Shown here piece after piece: positions 1 through 11,400 of a stretch of DNA of 64,000 nt. How positions within the stretch are numbered: the stretch's first letter is position 1; each line of letters begins with the position of its first letter. The notes under the pieces were generated by a model, which was given only the letters and a program-made list of their open reading frames with translations, was not told where the DNA came from and ran no database searches. Source of the stretch: Stictocephala bisonia (lineage: Eukaryota > Arthropoda > Insecta > Hemiptera > Membracidae); the NCBI GenBank assembly GCA_035578905.1, contig JAQJVL010002183.1:52199-116198 (forward strand), written 5' to 3'. Position numbers and translations under genes: made by a program.

Positions 1-616
1 ATTGTTTATTTCCGCAATTTCTCGGGATAGTTCAAGTAAAAAACTGTTCTCTGGTACATTATGGTGCCTTTGTATAGTGTGGTTATGGTGGGATAAGGAA
101 CCAATTTGATTTATGCGGAGTTAAACCAAAGTGTTCTTAAAACCATTTACAGTACACCTCAGTCGTTTTTATTGATAGCATTGATAATTAATTATTTTAA
201 AATAGAATCAACAGAAATATTAAGCGGTCTGCTGGGTTTATTTTTGTAGACACGGTTGTAATGAAATGTTCATTTGTTTATAATGTTTTAATTAGTATGT
301 CTTAGGTTTATTTTATATGTAGATTTGTGAGTTTGATTTTTTCTTTTGTATTGTTATTTTAAAAAAAATCTCATATGACAAAACATTTGAAATTTAAACT
401 TACGTTTCTTTTATATCTGGGCAACAATCAACATGAACTGACCATCATACAATTATTTAATGATGTTCATTATCATATTATTTCGTACAGAAATAATGAT
501 TTTATTACCAACACTTTTTCATTAGTCTACTTAGACTTTAGTCTGCAGATTCAAATGATAAAATACTTAAATAATAATTCAACAAGCGAGAAACGATTGC
601 AAAATTACTCTTAAAT
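1..616. other. AT-rich sequence, no gene recognised
   Basis: There is no coding or repeat structure I can support. The 79-codon open frame at 375-614 has the composition of AT-rich noncoding DNA and no recognisable motif. Confidence 0.5.
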
Positions 617-1375
617 GTGTTAAGAATAAGAATTCATTTATTCCATTGATCTGATTTACAGAAATAGGACAAGTCAAATCATACATAAGCATACTTACAG
701 TAGAATAGAAATAGAATAGAATAGAATAGAATAGAATAGATAGTAGTATACATTAGTAGTGTATACATTTCTGTAAACTTATATATAAACAGTTATGACA
801 ATTAATTACTACTGTAAAAAAAAAAAAAAACAATAAATTTGTAATACAAAGAATTGCCATAAAACAGTTTTCAGTAATGTAAAATTATAAAAAAAATTAC
901 CTAATGTCACATCTCTAACACGAGATATATCAAAATATGATATCAACTTGACAATCTAAAAATTCATCAATTTTATAAAAGGGATTTTTTTCTAACCAAT
1001 TGTATAGTTTTCTTCTAAAATTATTAAAACTCACTAATCTTGCAACTTCGGGCAGCTTATTGAAAAAATAAATACAGTTTAATATGTAAGAACTTGCTGT
1101 TTTAGATAACCTGTGTGGAAGTATATCAATCTTATTCCTCCCTCTAGTAGAATAATGATGAATTTCCTGTCTAACAGGAAATTGATGTAAATTTGATTTT
1201 GTGTGCAACAAAACTTGGAAAATATAAAGATTGACTATGGTGGGAATTTTAAGGTCTATAAAAAGAGGCTGACAGTGTGCAAGGGGATCAGCTCCTGCAA
1301 TGCAACGCACAGGCCTTTTCTGTAGTAAAAGGATGTCGTGAACGTGAGGAGAGTGACACGTGTTAGTACTATCAT
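617..1375 (-). mobile_element. 3' end of a jockey/CR1-like LINE (end of ORF2)
   Basis: Read on the minus strand, a frame from about 1375 to 930 encodes the extreme C-terminus of a non-LTR reverse transcriptase. It has LLLQKRPVR, then TRGRNKIDILPHRLSKT, FFNKLPEVARL and NWLEKNPFY, the usual order after the RT thumb of jockey/CR1-like elements. The frame stops at 930. It is followed by a noncoding tail with an AGAAT-type microsatellite (701-741) and an AATAAATGAATTC-like end near 620. The endonuclease and the RT catalytic core are absent, so this is a 5'-truncated dead copy. The assignment rests on the C-terminal pattern alone; the exact clade is uncertain. Confidence 0.75.
701..741. repeat. (AGAAT)n microsatellite
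   Basis: About eight copies of a pentamer AGAAT/ATAGA lie within the 3' tail of the minus-strand LINE fragment. It may be the expanded tail of that element. Confidence 0.85.
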
Positions 1376-1426
1376 TCTTCTACATACAAAATAACTAGGT
1401 TCTGTAGTAACATTTAAATTATTAAA

Positions 1427-2495
1427 TTAACCCTTTGAGTGCCGGGCAATTTTTGGGGTGATGTACTGAAAAGTGCCGGGTATTTTTCCATTGAGTGTAC
1501 CGAAAAGTGCCAGGCCTTTTTTGACAAATTGTAAGCGTTTTTTAAAAAATTCCTCGTTTGGTTATTTATTGAGCTATCAACCTAATTTTTTTTTTATTTT
1601 TCTTTACACACATTGCAGTTTACCAAAAAAATAATTTAAACTACCATGCAACTATATCTAGTAATAAAAAAAATTGACTTACCAAAAAAAATTCCAAATT
1701 TTTTTTATTTTTCTATTTTTACACTCAATAACACCAATGTAAAAAATACTAGTCTTGTAACTATGTATATAAACTGAAAGAACATTTGTTTTTGAATATG
1801 TGTACAAAGTTTCTTTTCAAAATCTAAAAAATTAACTATGTTATGTCACTTTTACCGAACTAATGTCAAATTTTATAAATCAGCTGTGGCAAAAAAGAAT
1901 GTTTAAAGCTGTGATTATTGTTATTATAAACTAATAAAATTACAAAAACAAAATGAAACTCAAAATCCTCTTCTGTAATAATACAATAAACAAAATCTTG
2001 GGTAATATTTACATACAGTAGGCTATATACACATAATATATAATATATAGCCTATATATATATTATGTATATATAGCTATATATACAAACTCGGAATATA
2101 AATCTAAAACTAATATATACACACAAAATGATACTCAAAATAACCTCAAAGTACAATCCCGCAACGGGAATGACAGTAAGCTGAAACACGACGTCATGAA
2201 GATCAGCTGTCAATGCTACCTAAATCATTCGTCATCTTTGCTATCGTAAATTGATTCTAAGGCAACTAAATCGATATATTATGAAAACAACAACTCTTTA
2301 TGAACAAATACACGCGATAATAAGGTCAAAATATTAATATTTGGATTTTATACGAATATTTTTCAAAACGTCCGGTAAAATCGGACGTTGGCATTTTTCG
2401 GCCAACTTTCAACGTCCGACAGAATCGGACGTTGGCACTTCTCAGACATCGTTTTGACGTCCGATAGAATCGGACGTTGGCACTCAAAGGGTTAA
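1427..2495. mobile_element. Non-autonomous piggyBac-like element 1 (TTAA TSD)
   Basis: The element has perfect 13-bp terminal inverted repeats, CCCTTTGAGTGCC at 1431 and its complement ending at 2491. It is flanked on both sides by TTAA (1427-1430 and 2492-2495), the target duplication of the piggyBac superfamily. The body is about 1.06 kb with no transposase-like frame, so it must be mobilised in trans. The ends carry subterminal repeats: three copies of an AGTGCCRGG-type word at the left and three ACGTCCG...CGGACGT hairpins at the right. The interior is very AT-rich. Confidence 0.88.
2361..2480. repeat. Triple hairpin array at the right end of piggyBac-like element 1
   Basis: Three successive units each contain a 7-bp inverted repeat, ACGTCCG and CGGACGT, around a 7-bp loop, spaced about 45 bp apart and ending near 2476. 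The loops read GTAAAAT, ACAGAAT and ATAGAAT. Subterminal repeats in piggyBac ends can bind transposase; that role here is inferred. Confidence 0.8.
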
Positions 2496-4085
2496 TTAGC
2501 TAAACGATTATGATCTAAAGGAATAATATATGCCTATAACATATTATTTTATGATATAATTTACGATTCACCTATCACCAACACTATAGAGTTCTTAATG
2601 ACATATATAACAGCTGTTTAGGTTTATAATGTGTATGGTGATGTAAGCATTGCTTTTTTGTAGTGTTCTATTGAAATGTCTCATTGATTTCACTACACTA
2701 CACTATTACACTACAGGTTGACACGCGAATAGTGTACGGGAGTCCCCTAATTTAAAATTTATTTTAACAAAATGTATATATTACTGTTAAAGTATTTATC
2801 CCATAGCAAAGCACGAGAAAATAAGTAGTTGTGTATAAACTTAACCTGCAGCTAAATTATATTAAAATTGTTACATTGAAAAGCACGTCTTTTCATAATT
2901 TAGTTAATAATATGATATTTTCTTTTGTGAGTTACCAGAAATTCCTAGAGTTAATAGCATTTCTAAAAATTTTAAACTCTTTATCCAAATATTTGTGTTT
3001 GTAATCGTGTTAGTTTTACATTTTTTCTAATAGCTCATCAGGAAGGAATAAAATTATAGTCAATAATTAGTGAAAAAATATGTATTGAAATTATTTCGTA
3101 GTGTTAATAAAAATTTATTAAATAGATCGGTTTTCCAGATTTTTACAAAATCCGGAACTATAACAACTATTGTGGACGATGTTAAAACAAGGAAGAGATT
3201 TGAGCCATCAGACTATACTGTTCATTGTAGTACAAGTAATATATTTAAAATTTATTTAAATGTACAAATTAAATATATATTACAAGACTAACAGATTGTA
3301 TTTTATGTAACAGTTTAGAAAGCTTTATTTTGTGACAGTCAGTAACAAATATACTGCAGGTATGAAATTCTTTCTTTGGGCCTCAATGATCAATTGTTTA
3401 TGGATCATAAAACTTTCCTGAGATGTTTCTTAAACTATACACATAATACTGACTTAGCTATATTGTCAATTAGCAAAACATTTCAACTATAATGTTAAAA
3501 TATTTCCAGCGTTGCATTGAATGATGCTATGATCGTTTCTCAGATAGCTCAGCCTTCCTCTCGGTGTTTAACTTTAGTGTCTTTGAGTTCATTATCGTTG
3601 TTCCGAGCGTTGGTTTCTGTGTTCCTGGCTGTCTGTTTATGGCTCGCCATTCTGTATTCGCTTATTGTCCTTAATGTTTGCTAGCTAGAAACATTTAGCC
3701 CTAGCTTTGGGGTCAGAGTGTGATGGACCTGCATGGCTTTTCTACTGCTGTTTCCTGGAGGCACAGCGTTGAACCTACGTGCTGAGCCTACTCTCCATTT
3801 CAAAAGTATTAGATCAGAGTTTACAAATATACCGTACCTTGATGAAAAATGATAATTATATGATTTTTTTTATTAAAGAGAATTTAGTTTTGCCTTGAAC
3901 CATGTCTGTCAAATAATGTTATAACTCGTTAACAATTTTTAATTAGCAATTGTTTATAAAAAGTGCCGATTTTTCACAATTTCTAATGAACCATCAACTA
4001 TAAAAATCATTAAATATTGAATTGATGTTTGATGTAAATGAAACTTTTACCAAACCTTGATAGTGTCAGGATGTTGTTAAACATA
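2496..4085. other. Intergenic sequence with a possible Helitron-like end at about 2800
   Basis: Nothing here is recognisably coding. At 2800-2828 there is a decayed CCCATAGCAAAGCACGAG hairpin followed by TAGT, resembling the better 3' ends near 10052 and 47088. The block at 3540-3780 is somewhat richer in GC but has no gene I can identify. The 73-codon frame at 3070-3291 lacks any motif. Confidence 0.4.
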
Positions 4086-4088
4086 GTC

Positions 4089-4553
4089 GGCACTGGTGGC
4101 GCAGTGCTGTAACCCAGCTACATGGGGACAAAGTGTTTGGGAGATTGTAGGCGATAGGTTGGATGCTCGGTCCTCATAATACCGACATGGCGTCCGCTTG
4201 ATGGTTGCTATCGGCGTGGACACTACTAGAGAAGTCTGGGGGTCCATGTTGTGTTGGGTGGTAATCATTGTGCGGATGTTGTGTGGTGGAGATAACTGAC
4301 TATCAGGCTTGTCAATTAGCTGAAAATCAGACCAGCACTACGTGGTTCAGATTCCACGTAAAGCTGTAGGTCCCTTAGTTGCCCTGGCTGTTGGGCTATT
4401 AATAAATTGCCCTTTCTGAGGAACAGTTGAACTCAGTTAGTAACCAGACTACACTCATCCACACTCATCCTACACTCGTATAACCATTCATATTCGCCTT
4501 AAAATGCCAACAACGTTGTGTCGGCGTCTCATATGTAAGAATAAGAATAAGAA
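4089..4553 (+). repeat. SINE-like repeat, family 1, copy 1
   Basis: This roughly 465-bp unit has a recognisable second copy at 46285-46745 and a partial copy at 31405-31640. Near the start is an A-box-like TGGCGCAGTGC, and near 4350 a B-box-like GGTTCAGATTCC, with unusually wide spacing. The 3' part ends in an AAGAAT-type tail (ATAAGAATAAGAATG). No protein is encoded. Two promoter-like boxes, a simple tail and dispersed copies suggest a SINE. It may be composite, and it shares its 3' module with the tRNA-type SINE at 4880-5155. Confidence 0.65.
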
Positions 4554-4879
4554 TGTGCAGTCAGCCATAGTGACTCCTTCAAACGCATCGCCCGACATTA
4601 AAGCTCCGTGACGTTGCTACGTCTCCGCTCCAAGCATGGCACATCTGACTGCCGCTATTAAAACTCCCATTTGCTGTATTCTTTTAAGTTTCATCAACAA
4701 TTTTCCATCACCATTTTCTCATGAGGGCTTTGGGCCTCCAACAGCTGAAAAATGGTAGCTCCCGTTTCATAGGGATTGTTGATTATTTACAGTTCATTAT
4801 TTACGATATCTTAATGGCTCTTTGAATATTTACAAGTATGTACAAAATACACAACATAATTTTCTTTTAGTCTATTTAT

Positions 4880-5155
4880 TAATTTATTCATAAGACGCCG
4901 ATCGTCAAGATATGGACGAATAAGGATTTCGAATGAGTGTGATGAGTGTAGATGAGCGAATGTAGTCATTGTTACAAACTAAGGCCAACTATTCCTTAGA
5001 AAGTGTCATTAATTAATAGCCCAATGACAAATGAACAGCCAGTGATTATCAGCTGATCCTTCTCAAAATGTATTGACCCTGATTGGGATCAAACTGAGAA
5101 CCTTTAGTACATGAAGCTGGGATTGAACCAACTACGCTACCGACCAATTTATAGA
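4880..5155 (-). repeat. tRNA-derived SINE, family 2
   Basis: On the minus strand the head reads GTCGGTAGCGTAGTTGG, a good tRNA A box (TAGCGTAGTTGG). It is followed about 50 bp later by GTTTGATCCC, a degenerate B box. The body then matches family 1 in its 3' module (GGGCTATTAATTAATG and the ACACTCATC repeats). It ends in GACGATCGGCGTCTTATGAATAAATTAATAAATA, written here only as landmarks GACGATCGGCGTCTTA plus an AATAAA-type tail. Further 3' ends of this family lie at 23925-24050 and 24060-24150. Confidence 0.7.
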
Positions 5156-5761
5156 TCATTATCTGTAAAAATCGCTAGAATCATACTATTTAGAGCTTTC
5201 AAGGTTCACTACTACAGGCTCAACTTGTTCTTCTTCATTTAAATGGTCTTTCTCCCTGTAGTTATTTTCAATTTTCTCCCATGTTTTCCGAGATCAGGTG
5301 ATACAGATTGAAGGTATTCCTTACATAAAGATGCCATAGCGGCAGTCATACATGCCGTGCCGTTGGAGTGGAAAATATACGAAGAAAGCGTACAGCCTGT
5401 CAGGATGTTTTTTGACAAGGGTGATTGTTATTTTTTAGAACATTATACTGATTTGTTATGTATAGTTCATTTCCATCACTATTTTTCTTCCTCAATTATA
5501 AAAAACATTAAACTGTTTTTAATCAAAAATAAAACATTTAACAAAGTTCAATGTTTGATATTTTAATAATGTTTAATAGTTCGTAGTAGGTTTGATCATA
5601 ATGGATCAAAATTGTTACATAAAAACTGTTGCACGAACAGAAATAAAATACAAAATTAGTCTTTAGTGAAACATAGTTCTTATGGGAAGCAAGAAAAGCC
5701 AATGGAACAGTCCTCAACGCGGCAACGCTTTGTTTTGCCCAAACTGGTCGTCGGTAGAAGT
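5156..5761. other. Unrecognised AT-rich sequence
   Basis: The short open frames here have no recognisable motifs. I see no RNA gene or terminal repeats. Confidence 0.4.
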
Positions 5762-6075
5762 ACCGCCCTTTCACACGCCACTACACACTGCCCTGCGTTT
5801 CATTATTAATCCGTATAAATTCAAACAAGTATGTTATGTAAACGTTCGTTTGTTTTTTGAAATAATTATATTGTGATGTACAAAACAAAGTTTTATTCGA
5901 TTTCATAGGCCTACTCAATTACTAGAAAAAGATGTTTTACGATTGTCATAACAACATTTTTGTCAATCAATAAGAGTTCATAAAACTCTAGCATAAGTTA
6001 GTAAAATAGTTGATAAATTACCTATCAAAGTTTAAGTATGATCTGACTAGGGGTTTTATTGTAAACCTTTTTAAA
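5762..6075 (+). repeat. Dispersed repeat, about 310 bp, copy 1
   Basis: The sequence from the CTACACACTGCCCTG landmark to TTTTATTGTA is a close match, in the same orientation, to 30427-30735. Shared blocks include TTCGATTTC and TAGGCCTACTCAATTACTAG. It has no coding potential and no terminal inverted repeats, so it is either a piece of an unclassified repeat family or an old segmental duplication. Confidence 0.8.
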
Positions 6076-6316
6076 TTTATGGTACAATTCTTTCAATCAA
6101 ATTTTCTTGCAGTTTCCTTATTTCATATTCGGTTTTGTTTTTATTTACTTAAAATACAATGATTTGAGCAGCTGAATATTTGTTAATAAGCATGTAAGCT
6201 ACCTGTGATTACTAAGTAATAAGAATTTTCTGATTTATTTTCTGGAAAATAAGGTTAACCAAAAGGAGGTCTGACCCATTAGCAGATGTTTAATAACTAG
6301 TTCCGTAAATGTAATT

Positions 6317-6805
6317 TTAACCCTTCCCACGCCGTAGACGAAATAATCCGCCAACAGTAACAATCTCCAAACGCCGAGGATGAAAATTATCCGCCAAATA
6401 TATATATATTTTTTTTTAATTTTTCTTACGTTTTTTAATTTAAATAACTATATGTAGATATGGCAGAGCGTAAGCTACTTTGAAGATGAATAATTCAACA
6501 CCACTAACATGAGTCAGCTGGGAAGCTTGTCTGTTTATAGTGGAAATTTCCATTAGGCAGCTGACAGCGCTAGCGCTCCACAGCGCCGCGGACGAAACTA
6601 TCCGCCATCTTACTCCAGTCGTTCAAGGGCATTTTGAGTGTGTTGTTAGTGTTTGTTTTCAGTTTTTTATTGTGTTTTTTATTTAAGTTGTACTAATGTA
6701 ATTGAGAATACAAATCAGCTTCAAGGAATTTCAAATTTAATTTTTTATTTTAAATAAGCATAATCTCAAAATATAGCATTTTGTCTATGGCGTGGGAAGG
6801 GTTAA
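6317..6805. mobile_element. Non-autonomous piggyBac-like element 2 (TTAA TSD)
   Basis: Perfect 13-bp TIRs CCCTTCCCACGCC start at 6321 and their complement ends at 6801. The element is flanked by TTAA at 6317-6320 and 6802-6805. The 481-bp body is too short for a transposase, so this is a MITE. The word GACGAAAnnATCCGCC occurs three times (about 6338, 6378 and 6590), giving subterminal repeats as in the other piggyBac-like elements here, although the sequences differ. Confidence 0.88.
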
Positions 6806-8280
6806 AAGATCCCACAATCATAATGTTCTGTTGCTAAGGAGAGCAATCAGCTGTCACAAAGTCAGCTATCGTTCTTTTTGACGTTTAAAAAGAAATTAAA
6901 AAATTTTTCAGCAAGAATTTTTACTGGTCTGATGTCATAGTTTTTTAACAAGTAATAATGAAATTTATCTTGAGATTTCTCATATTCTAACAAGCTCCAA
7001 TTGTTTCCACTAGTCTTAGTGCAGCCATCTTCCTTCACAGAATCATCCAAGTCTTAAGCCTTCATTAAGAGGAATAAATGCAAACTCTGTATTTTCATTG
7101 TGCAATGCCTAAAAAACAAAATCATTGATCATTTTTACTGCATGGAATACAACTTTATTAAGTCATAAATTATTTCTGCTCTTTACCGATAAAATTTTAA
7201 ATAATTCATAATATTGCCAAATAACTATCAGTGACCCAGTTTGGCTTACATTTGTGTCTGAATTATCTAAGACAGGAACATCGTCCAACTGGAGACTGCT
7301 AGCTAGATGCTGTTTTTTGCCAGTGAATCACTTCTGTTGAGTTCCACAGAACTCATTGTGTTTCTCAATGTACTTTTTTCCTGATGCTAGGGAGTTAAAT
7401 GTTGCACACTTCTGTTAGCCAACTATAATGCCTCATTAAATTTAATACTCCTATTTCTATGATTACCCAATCAGTCTTAGATACTGCTTACTATTGTCAA
7501 GGCATTATGAAGGCTAGTTCACCTGGGATTAGTGAGACATATTTGCTGCTTCAACAGCCACACAGGTTCACTCAGGTGTTCCAAATGTCATTAAATCTTT
7601 ATCTGATTGACTTGAGTAGTCTCCAAATTTATGTTAGTTACCTTTACTCTGTTTTATAGTCTTCGTTTTATATTTTAAAATGGTGTTTTTTAAATGTTTA
7701 GTTTTTTTTTTTGTAATAAAATTTACCTTAAACAGTAACTATTTATACTTATTTATATGCAATTTGTCACAGCACTACAAGGTAGAAGACTTCAGTTGAC
7801 TATTTTTGTTCTTAGGTATTACTAAAAATAGCTTGAAATTAATTTTTACAAGTCAGACAGAAACTAAACAGTGTTTGAGTGGTAAAATGAACAACTATAT
7901 AAATGCATGAAATGTTGAAAGAAAATATTTTTTATTCTAACAACAACAAAGGCACAATTTCTATAGTACAGTTTTTGAAGAACATTTTTAAAATCATTTT
8001 GTCAAAACCTGTAACTATTACCCTTATTGAAATACATGAGGTTTCTTGGACTGTTACTTTCAGGATGTTATCCCCCCTCCCCCCAGATTAGCAACCATAT
8101 GGTGAGGGGGCGACAACATGTTTTTTTATGTTCACTTAAGAGGCCGTAATAATCATAAAAAATAAAACTGTGTAGCACTGAGCATGCTCAACACCCTTAG
8201 CATTTGTAATCATTGCGGTATGTCAATGGGCTACACTAAATATTACAAAAAAGTAATAACACCAAAACTTAAGAATTTTA
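6806..8280. other. AT-rich sequence beyond the PSMG2 3' end
   Basis: I see no gene. At 8065-8120 a pyrimidine tract (TTATCCCCCCTCCCCCC) is followed by its approximate complement (GAGGGGGCGACAACAT), which could form an imperfect stem. The short open frames at 6862-7050, 7459-7659 and 7903-8091 are unsupported. Confidence 0.4.
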
Positions 8281-8285
8281 ACATA

Positions 8286-8291
8286 TTTATT
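8286..8291 (-). terminator. Poly(A) signal AATAAA of PSMG2
   Basis: AATAAA on the minus strand lies 42 nt downstream of the PSMG2 stop codon, a suitable position for 3' end formation. Confidence 0.6.
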
Positions 8292-8332
8292 AAATAATAT
8301 AAACAAGTTTTTACTATTTACAGCTTGTTTTT

Positions 8333-8428
8333 TTACGGAAACAGCTCAACTGGAGATGGTCCTCCATATATGAACTTCCATGAAGGTGGTTGGGTGAATT
8401 TTTTCGATGATCCTGCATCAGAGAGAAC
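8333..8428 (-). CDS. Psmg2: PSMG2 last coding exon
   Basis: The acceptor TTTTTAG ends at 8429. Thirty-one codons and a TAA follow, starting VLSDAGSSKKF and ending PSWKFIYGGPSPVELFP. Human PSMG2 ends with IPSSWRLLFGSGLPPALF, so the W, aromatic, G and P positions and the L-F ending correspond. The intron before it (8429-17752) is 9.3 kb and carries a 33-bp-TIR element, a piggyBac-like element and a hAT. Confidence 0.9.
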   Translation of the reverse strand, partial: VLSDAGSSKKFTQPPSWKFIYGGPSPVELFP

Positions 8429-11400
8429 CTAAAAATCAATTAATCTCATTTATTTACTGAGATAACAAAATATTGTTTACTTTTTTTTTACTTGTTGAAA
8501 CTTTTCGTAGACACTTCAAATGCGAAGCACACTTCATTATTTAGATACATCATTATTGCATTAAATAGAGCATGAATCATCAAGATTGCAGAATTAAAAG
8601 TTACTTTACAACATATTTGATGAGATAGAACAAAATATACTTCTGAAAATTCATCTATACGGTACTTCATAATCTGACAGAACATTTCCTTACATTGCTT
8701 ACAACCCTCCTCCTCCTTTTGATACATCTGTTACTGCTAGGTTATCACAACATAAAATATTTTACTTTACTGGATCTTGGTTGACACCTCAAAATTTATT
8801 TCAACCAATCATTTATGATCATTTTATGATTGGTAAAAGTACAGATGAAAACTTATTTGCAAAGTAAACTGATAATTCTCTAATCACTTAAGTTTCAGCA
8901 GAATTCAGATTGGGATCATGGTCTTGAAGGCTGAGCTACTAGTAGTAGTAGCATAGATCTTCTATTATACCAGACAGTCCCATCCCAGCCAGAAAATTTA
9001 AGACTGTAAAAATCGGAGCGGAGGCAGAGCTAGTAGGAACCATTAGAAACACTTATTCCCACTGATTCAGGCACCTCAACTGGCCAACTCGGAAATTAGA
9101 CTTGTGACGTAACTTGATGCCGCCACTTCCCTTCACATCCCCTCGAGGTATTTACCTTGCGTCGTGTGGGAACTAGAACATTAGAGTCCATCCCAAAAAG
9201 AGACTTTCTGTGTCTCCATTTCAGTTGATGTTGGATTTGTTATTACTGTGCCAGTTTTTAACCCTAGAATACTAACTGGAGCACTCAGTAGCCCAGAGAA
9301 TCTTTAATCGTTTTTATTTGTATAGATAACACTGACGACCACCATGCTTCATGTCTTAATTATTAAATTATTTCACAAAATTAGTTAAATTTTTTAAATA
9401 CAAAACCAGAAATTATTTAATTTAAGAATAACTTTAAATTTAAAAAGTTGTAGAGAATCGTATATTCCATAAAACTATTCTTTCATTGGACTATAGATTA
9501 TTGTTTAAATTATTCAATTATATCTTAAAATAATTGTTCTGTCATAGTTAGTCATACAGTTTAGCTTCTTGCATATATTAATTCATAGATTAATTAATTA
9601 TTGTATTAGCTGAAATTTGGTACAATTGTTTGCTGTAGGCTGAATAGTAAAACTGAAGTATTTTTGTCTTGATAAAATATTTCTAAGGGGTAAAATCCAA
9701 CCCTAAAGAGGGTTCCAAAAGGACAACATTGGGTTGATTTTAGAAAATTATTAACAGCTGTTTTTAATATAAATAAACATGTTATTATGCATGTTTGACG
9801 TTTATCCTATTGATGCAGAGTTTGCAATTGATTACACTTTTTCTATGTATTTTTTCTCTCTACAGTAACGTTTAAAATCTATTTGGGAAATTTACGATAT
9901 TGATATAACCGAAGACTCCCCTAAAGACTTATAGGTTTTTCTAGACCATCCAACTTTGTTGTTCAGAATAAATGTAGTAGGTAGAGCTCTTATACTGATG
10001 TGATGGTTTAGAGGGAACTACGGGGGAAGGGTAAGCAAGCGAAAAGAATAACCCCATAGCGAAGCAAGGGCTGTCGGCTAGTGTTTTTATATAAGAGCCT
10101 CATCTTCACTCTTCACCTATGTCCAGCTGTTACTGGCCGTGCGCCCTAACTAATTTGTTCAGTCAGTAGTGTGAGTGAGATACTGTAAATAAATGTAATA
10201 TTGTGATTTTGCATTGAACAGTTAATCTACTATTATTTGTAGTCAAAAGCCACATGCCTTAACAGTAGTAAAAAAATTACCTTAACATTGTAACTTTTTG
10301 GTACAAAATTATTTACAAAAAATAGAGCCTAAAAATAAATTTATAATTTAAGAAAACTTTTGAACTCCATTTTTCATATTTTCCTCAAATGTTCAAACTT
10401 TTCTTTAATTTGTTAGGAACCTTGACATTATTTAATTGACATTTGATGAGGAAAAAAAGAATTATTTTTAATTTCGTAAAAATATTTATTTAAAGATAAT
10501 GTATTAATTCAATACACCTAAATGCCAAATGTGTTAAAATTTGTCCATCTAATTATTAGTATTGATATGCATGATACCCTAATCTAAAAATGAGAGATCA
10601 TTTTCTTGGATTGATTTGATGATATTTCATATTACAACAGTTTTATTTAATTTGTCAAACTATGAGTGTGATTAAATTTTGGTATAGGAATGGTTGTCTC
10701 GGGAGTTTGGTACCAATAAAGAGGAACGGTAGAAGACGAGTGAGTACAAATGTATAAAGCAGTTGGGAGAGCAGGCCGGCTGAGACGCCCAGTCTCAGGA
10801 GTACAACGCCAGCGACAAAAGCAGGGAAGGTATGGGTGAGTAACGTAGTGTCTGACGTCTTTTCTTAGGAGGATGGGTAATGGGGTGAGGGGAGAGACAA
10901 CCAACGCCAGCACAACCTTGTGACGGCTCTAACAACTAAACGACACGTTGAACCAGAACTACGACCAGCTCAACCCATATGATGGGACTGTCTGGTATAA
11001 TAAAAGGTCTATGGTAGTAGCTTTATTGTCCATAAATTTTTTTCACTTTGACTACATAAGTAATCATTTTAATAACCTAAATCACTTCCACGTCAAATAT
11101 TTCTGGTCCGAATAATAAAATATTTAGCAGTTATACTCTCAGAAAATTATATTGAACTAATTCAAATACAAATTAATCAAGTAAGAGTATATCAAACAAC
11201 TATACAATGAATACTTGGGAACATAGATATTGGGCGTCATTAAACTTAACTAAGGTCAACTAACACAAACTAAGTCACATAAGAAATACAAGAAAGAACA
11301 AATGTTCGATGTCACAGGCATATTCTTTGCATTCGTCAAGAGGTCTCTAAATGGACCCTTTTATTTTCTCTTTTATGTATCTTGTGCTTGTGTTTAGTGT

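Noticed and set aside
8488..8727. Exon-like minus-strand frame (79 codons) upstream of the last PSMG2 exon
   Set aside because: It has plausible splice signals but no similarity to PSMG2, and the flanking exons join in phase without it.
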